Positions 61,501 through 64,000 of a DNA stretch of 64,000 nt are shown here, one piece after another. Source of the DNA: Leucobacter chromiireducens (lineage in GTDB: Bacteria > Actinomycetota > Actinomycetes > Actinomycetales > Microbacteriaceae); the NCBI RefSeq assembly GCF_003917135.1, contig NZ_RPDI01000002.1, forward strand, positions 1 through 64,000. Direction: 5' to 3'. Both the position numbers and the translations under genes were made by a program. The number at the start of each line of letters is the position of its first letter. Position 1 is the first letter of the stretch. The notes beneath the pieces were generated by a model. The model was not told where the DNA came from. It saw nothing but the letters and a program-made list of their open reading frames with translations, and ran no database searches.

Positions 61501-62361
61501 ATGCAGCAGGAGATCATTCGCCGGCTCGGTTCGGTGCCCGATATTGACCCGGCGGCCGAGGTCGCGCGCCGCGTGGACTTCCTCGTGGAGTACGTCCGCT
61601 CGATCCCCGGGGTGCGCGGCTTTGTGCTGGGGATCTCGGGTGGTCAGGACTCGTCCCTCGCCGGGCGCCTCGCGCAGCTCGCGGTGGAGCGGCTGCGCGC
61701 CGAGGGCGCCGAGGCCGAGTTTGTGGCGGTTCGCCTGCCCTATGCGGTTCAGCGAGACGAGGACGATGCGCAGCTCGCGCTCTCCTTCATTCAGCCGGAC
61801 CGCGCGGTGACCGTCGACATCGCGGCGGGGACTGATGGCCTGGTCGCCCAGGTGGCGGACGCGATGGGGGAGCCGGTCAGCGACTTCAACCGCGGCAACG
61901 TGAAGGCGCGCATGCGGATGGTGGCGCAGTACGCCATCGCCGGCGACCGCGGGCTGCTCGTCATCGGCACGGACCACGCCGCGGAGGCGATCACCGGGTT
62001 CTTCACGAAGTTCGGTGACGGCGCCGCCGACGTCCTGCCGCTCTCCGGGCTCACGAAGGGCCAGGGCGCCGCCATGCTGCGCGAGCTCGGCGCTCCGTCC
62101 CGCCTCTGGGAGAAGACGCCCACCGCCGATCTGCTCGATGATCAGCCCGGGCAGTCCGACGAGTCGAGCCTTGGCGTCAGCTACCAGGAGATCGACGCGT
62201 ACCTCCGCGGAGAGTCGGTCTCGGCTGCGGCAGCGGAGAATCTGGAGCGTCGCTACCGCGGCACCGAGCACAAGCGGCAGCTGCCCGTTGGCCCGGCCGA
62301 CACCTGGTGGCGCGGCGGCGAGTCGCAGGCCGAGTCAGCATCCGAGTCGACGGGAGCATAG
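61501..62361 (+). CDS. nadE: ammonia-dependent NAD synthetase
   Basis: Amidates deamido-NAD to NAD using ammonia and ATP; 286 residues, similar to E. coli NadE (275). The ATP pyrophosphatase loop SGGQDSS is at 46-52. [54 protein letters not shown] and [12 protein letters not shown] match the family. No glutaminase domain is present, unlike the large mycobacterial enzyme. ATG 61501, with GGAGG 9 nt upstream, is chosen. It ends 3 nt before msrA. Confidence 0.95.
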   Translation: MQQEIIRRLGSVPDIDPAAEVARRVDFLVEYVRSIPGVRGFVLGISGGQDSSLAGRLAQLAVERLRAEGAEAEFVAVRLPYAVQRDEDDAQLALSFIQPDRAVTVDIAAGTDGLVAQVADAMGEPVSDFNRGNVKARMRMVAQYAIAGDRGLLVIGTDHAAEAITGFFTKFGDGAADVLPLSGLTKGQGAAMLRELGAPSRLWEKTPTADLLDDQPGQSDESSLGVSYQEIDAYLRGESVSAAAAENLERRYRGTEHKRQLPVGPADTWWRGGESQAESASESTGA

Positions 62362-62364
62362 CCC

Positions 62365-62892
62365 ATGACCACCACCACCTTCGTGCTCGCGGGCGGCTGC
62401 TTCTGGTGCCTCGACGCGGCCTACCGTCAGCTCCGCGGGGTCTCCGAGGTGCTGTCCTGCTACACCGGCGGACACACCTCGAACCCGAGCTATGAGCAGG
62501 TCTGCACCGGTGCAACCGGGCACGCTGAGGCCGTCGCTGTGACGTTCGACCCCGACGAGATCCCCGCCGACGTGATTCTCGATGCGTTCTTCACGATGCA
62601 CGACCCCACTCAGCTGAACCGACAGGGCGCCGATGTCGGAACCCAGTACCGCTCGGCGATGTTCCCCGCGGACGATGCCCAGGCCGAGCTGTTCGCGGCC
62701 GCACGCGAGCGCGCAGTCGAGTGGTGGCCGGGGGAGATCGTGACGACGCTCGAGCCGCTCGGCCAGGTGTTCGCTGCGGAAGACTCCCACCAGAACTTCT
62801 TCGCGAAGAACCCCACACAGGGCTACTGCCTCGCGGTCGCAGTGCCGAAGGTGAACAAGGTGCGCGCGGCCTTCTCGGCCTACCTGCGCTGA
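62365..62892 (+). CDS. msrA: peptide methionine sulfoxide reductase A
   Basis: Reduces the S-epimer of methionine sulfoxide in proteins; 175 residues. The active-site motif GCFWC is at residues 11-15, with nucleophile Cys12. YTGGHTSNPSYEQVCTGATGHAEAV and QNFFAKNPTQGYCLAV are typical, and a C-terminal Cys in QGYC can serve as recycling cysteine. It begins 3 nt after nadE. The next gene converges, with only 15 bp between stop codons. Confidence 0.95.
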   Translation: MTTTTFVLAGGCFWCLDAAYRQLRGVSEVLSCYTGGHTSNPSYEQVCTGATGHAEAVAVTFDPDEIPADVILDAFFTMHDPTQLNRQGADVGTQYRSAMFPADDAQAELFAAARERAVEWWPGEIVTTLEPLGQVFAAEDSHQNFFAKNPTQGYCLAVAVPKVNKVRAAFSAYLR

Positions 62893-62907
62893 GCGCCGGC
62901 GCCTCGG

Positions 62908-63384
62908 TCACGCCGCGGCCTCGGCGTCGGCCGCAGCCGGGACTCCGAGCCGCGACGCTCCCGGTGCACCATCGCCGAGCGGCGAGACGGGCGCTGTCGC
63001 ACTCGGCGGCGCGCTGCGTGGCTCTGGCTGCTCGGCCGGGGTGAAGCGCGTGGTGCCCCACCGGAGGTCTGGGCCGACGGCGTCCGCTTCGATCTCCGCG
63101 GTGATCCCGCTCCGCTCCTCGCTCTGCCAGGACCGCATGCGGAGCCGGCCGGCAACGAGCACGCGGTGCCCCTTCGTGAGCGACGCCGCGGCGTGCTCGC
63201 CGAGGCTGCGAAACGCGTGCACGGTGTACCAACTCGTCTCGCCGTCGGTCCAGACGTTCTTTTCGCGGTCGTAGCGCCGGACGGTGTGCGCGAGGCGAAA
63301 CGTGCAGAGCGGGATGTCCGCCGCGGTGCGGATGAGCCGCGGGTCGGTGCCGATCGTGCCGACGATGCTGACGTGTGTGGTCAT
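62908..63384 (-). CDS. single-stranded DNA-binding protein paralogue (short, no acidic tip)
   Basis: OB-fold SSB-family protein of 158 residues: HVSIVGTIGTDPRLIRTA, then TWYTVHAF-like beta strands (WYTVHAFRSLGEHAAASLTKG) and HRVLVAGRLRMRSWQSEE. The C-terminus is Pro/Ala-rich and ends in ADAEAAA instead of the DDDIPF-type tip that recruits replication and repair partners. It is therefore probably an accessory SSB (SsbB-like), not the essential one next to rpsF. ATG 63384 is chosen at the start of the conserved fold, with only a weak ribosome site. Confidence 0.85.
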   Translation of the reverse strand: MTTHVSIVGTIGTDPRLIRTAADIPLCTFRLAHTVRRYDREKNVWTDGETSWYTVHAFRSLGEHAAASLTKGHRVLVAGRLRMRSWQSEERSGITAEIEADAVGPDLRWGTTRFTPAEQPEPRSAPPSATAPVSPLGDGAPGASRLGVPAAADAEAAA

Positions 63385-63601
63385 GGGGGAGCTCGCTTTC
63401 GTCGTGGCGCCTGAGCGCGAATGGGGGTGTGCGGCGGACGGCCCGTGCCGTGCGGGTGCCGGACCGTCCACCCACATCCAGCATCGCCGCTGACGGCGTC
63501 CCGGTGTCGAGTGGGGGTCGAACTGTGGAGAATGGGCCGGCCGAACCGCGCGGCCGCGTGCCTGTGAGCGAACCACCAGCGTGCTGCCGGGGTGAAGTGC
63601 G

Positions 63602-63607
63602 TAGACT
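63602..63607 (+). promoter_or_regulatory. -10 hexamer of a leaderless lipoprotein gene
   Basis: TAGACT is followed by exactly 6 nt and then GTG at 63614, with no Shine-Dalgarno sequence. Confidence 0.5.
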
Positions 63608-63613
63608 GTCCAC

Positions 63614-64000
63614 GTGAATCCCCGAGCCCAGCACCGTCGTCGCGTCACTGCCATCGCCGCGCTCGCGGTCGTGCTGCCCCTCCTTGCGGGCTGCTCGCTG
63701 CTCGAGGGCCCCACGCCCGAGACCCCGCCGCGGGAGACCGTGGCGGCGCCCGAGGTGCCCCCGGAGTTCGTGCCGGGCGGCACCGCAGAGGAGAACCTGC
63801 CGTACTTCACCGAGGTGCTCCGCAGCTACGCGGCTGGCGAGAGCCCCATCCAGGGAGCGCCGATCGTGCAGGCGGTGACCGAGGCCGGCTTTGATCCCGC
63901 GCTGATGCAGGTGAGCTTCGACCAGACGAAGACGAACCTCGTCGCCGACAACATCTTCGTGTCCGTGCGTGCGGGCGCGGAGTGCTTGATCGGCCAGCTC
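63614..64000 (+). CDS. lipoprotein, DUF6993-like (truncated by window end)
   Basis: Exported lipoprotein; 129 residues are visible and the frame is open at the end of the window. The signal peptide has a basic start (AQHRRRV), a hydrophobic core and the lipobox LLAGC with lipidated Cys27. A Pro/Thr/Glu-rich linker follows (about 33-55). The globular part (GTAEENLPYFTEVLRSYAAG, IVQAVTEAGFDPALMQVSFD, VSVRAGAECLIGQ) resembles a domain of unknown function seen in Microbacteriaceae lipoproteins, probably DUF6993; that name is from memory. It would be processed by LspA. The GTG start is leaderless. Confidence 0.75.
   Translation, partial: MNPRAQHRRRVTAIAALAVVLPLLAGCSLLEGPTPETPPRETVAAPEVPPEFVPGGTAEENLPYFTEVLRSYAAGESPIQGAPIVQAVTEAGFDPALMQVSFDQTKTNLVADNIFVSVRAGAECLIGQL

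Overview
The window is a high-GC, gene-dense chromosomal segment of an actinobacterium. Gene content and order point to Microbacteriaceae, with a Leucobacter-like organism as the best guess. Reasons: a complete division and cell-wall (dcw) cluster ending in ftsZ-yggS-sepF-yggT-divIVA; a GarA/FtsR/MerR trio and a fadD-plsC-aroG-pknL-Rv2175c-idsA block in the order known from mycobacteria and corynebacteria; a fused MrpA/MrpB antiporter subunit; and a MurE whose substrate-pocket motif is not the diaminopimelate type, as expected for B-type peptidoglycan. The genus is inference. No rRNA, tRNA, transposase, integrase, prophage or CRISPR array was seen.

Layout. 1-9.3 kb: glutaminase plus a 14-helix MFS exporter, then the six-gene mrpA(B)CDEFG cation/proton antiporter operon. 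9.3-9.7 kb: a gene-free stretch holding a nested palindrome. 9.7-14.05 kb (minus): a tight three-gene operon of a YbjN-like protein, a divergent Hsp90 and a TPR-like helical protein. 14.1-17.5 kb: malate synthase divergent from a RamB-like regulator. 17.5-19.5 kb: FHA protein GarA/OdhI, an FtsR-like MerR regulator and a second MerR regulator. 19.5-27.4 kb: an orphan ParA ATPase, a secreted sortase-anchored M1 peptidase, pyruvate carboxylase and peptide deformylase. 27.5-36 kb: acyl-CoA ligase, acyltransferase, class II DAHP synthase, a PASTA kinase, an Rv2175c-like DNA-binding protein, a polyprenyl synthase and a DUF3040 membrane protein.

36.3-56 kb is the dcw cluster: mraZ, rsmH, ftsL, ftsI, murE, murF, mraY, murD, ftsW, murG, then an intruding MFS gene preceded by a leader-peptide/hairpin module, then murC, ftsQ, ftsZ, yggS, sepF, yggT and divIVA. 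56-64 kb: lspA, rluD, a 46-residue cysteine/histidine protein, dnaE, nadE, msrA, a short SSB paralogue, and a lipoprotein cut by the window end.

How parts connect. The GarA-like phosphoswitch, the PASTA kinase and the Rv2175c-like protein form a plausible Ser/Thr-phosphorylation module. An FtsR-type regulator is encoded 34 kb from ftsZ, and a near-identical inverted-repeat site lies before the second merR gene and before ftsZ. MraZ-type boxes overlap the mraZ promoter, and an inverted copy lies 160 bp upstream. LspA would mature the terminal lipoprotein. At least six start codons sit 6-7 nt after a -10-like hexamer, which suggests frequent leaderless transcription. The observations most worth following are the YbjN-Hsp90-TPR operon, the leader-peptide module inside the dcw cluster, the shared merR/ftsZ operator, the MurE motif and the palindromic elements between convergent genes.
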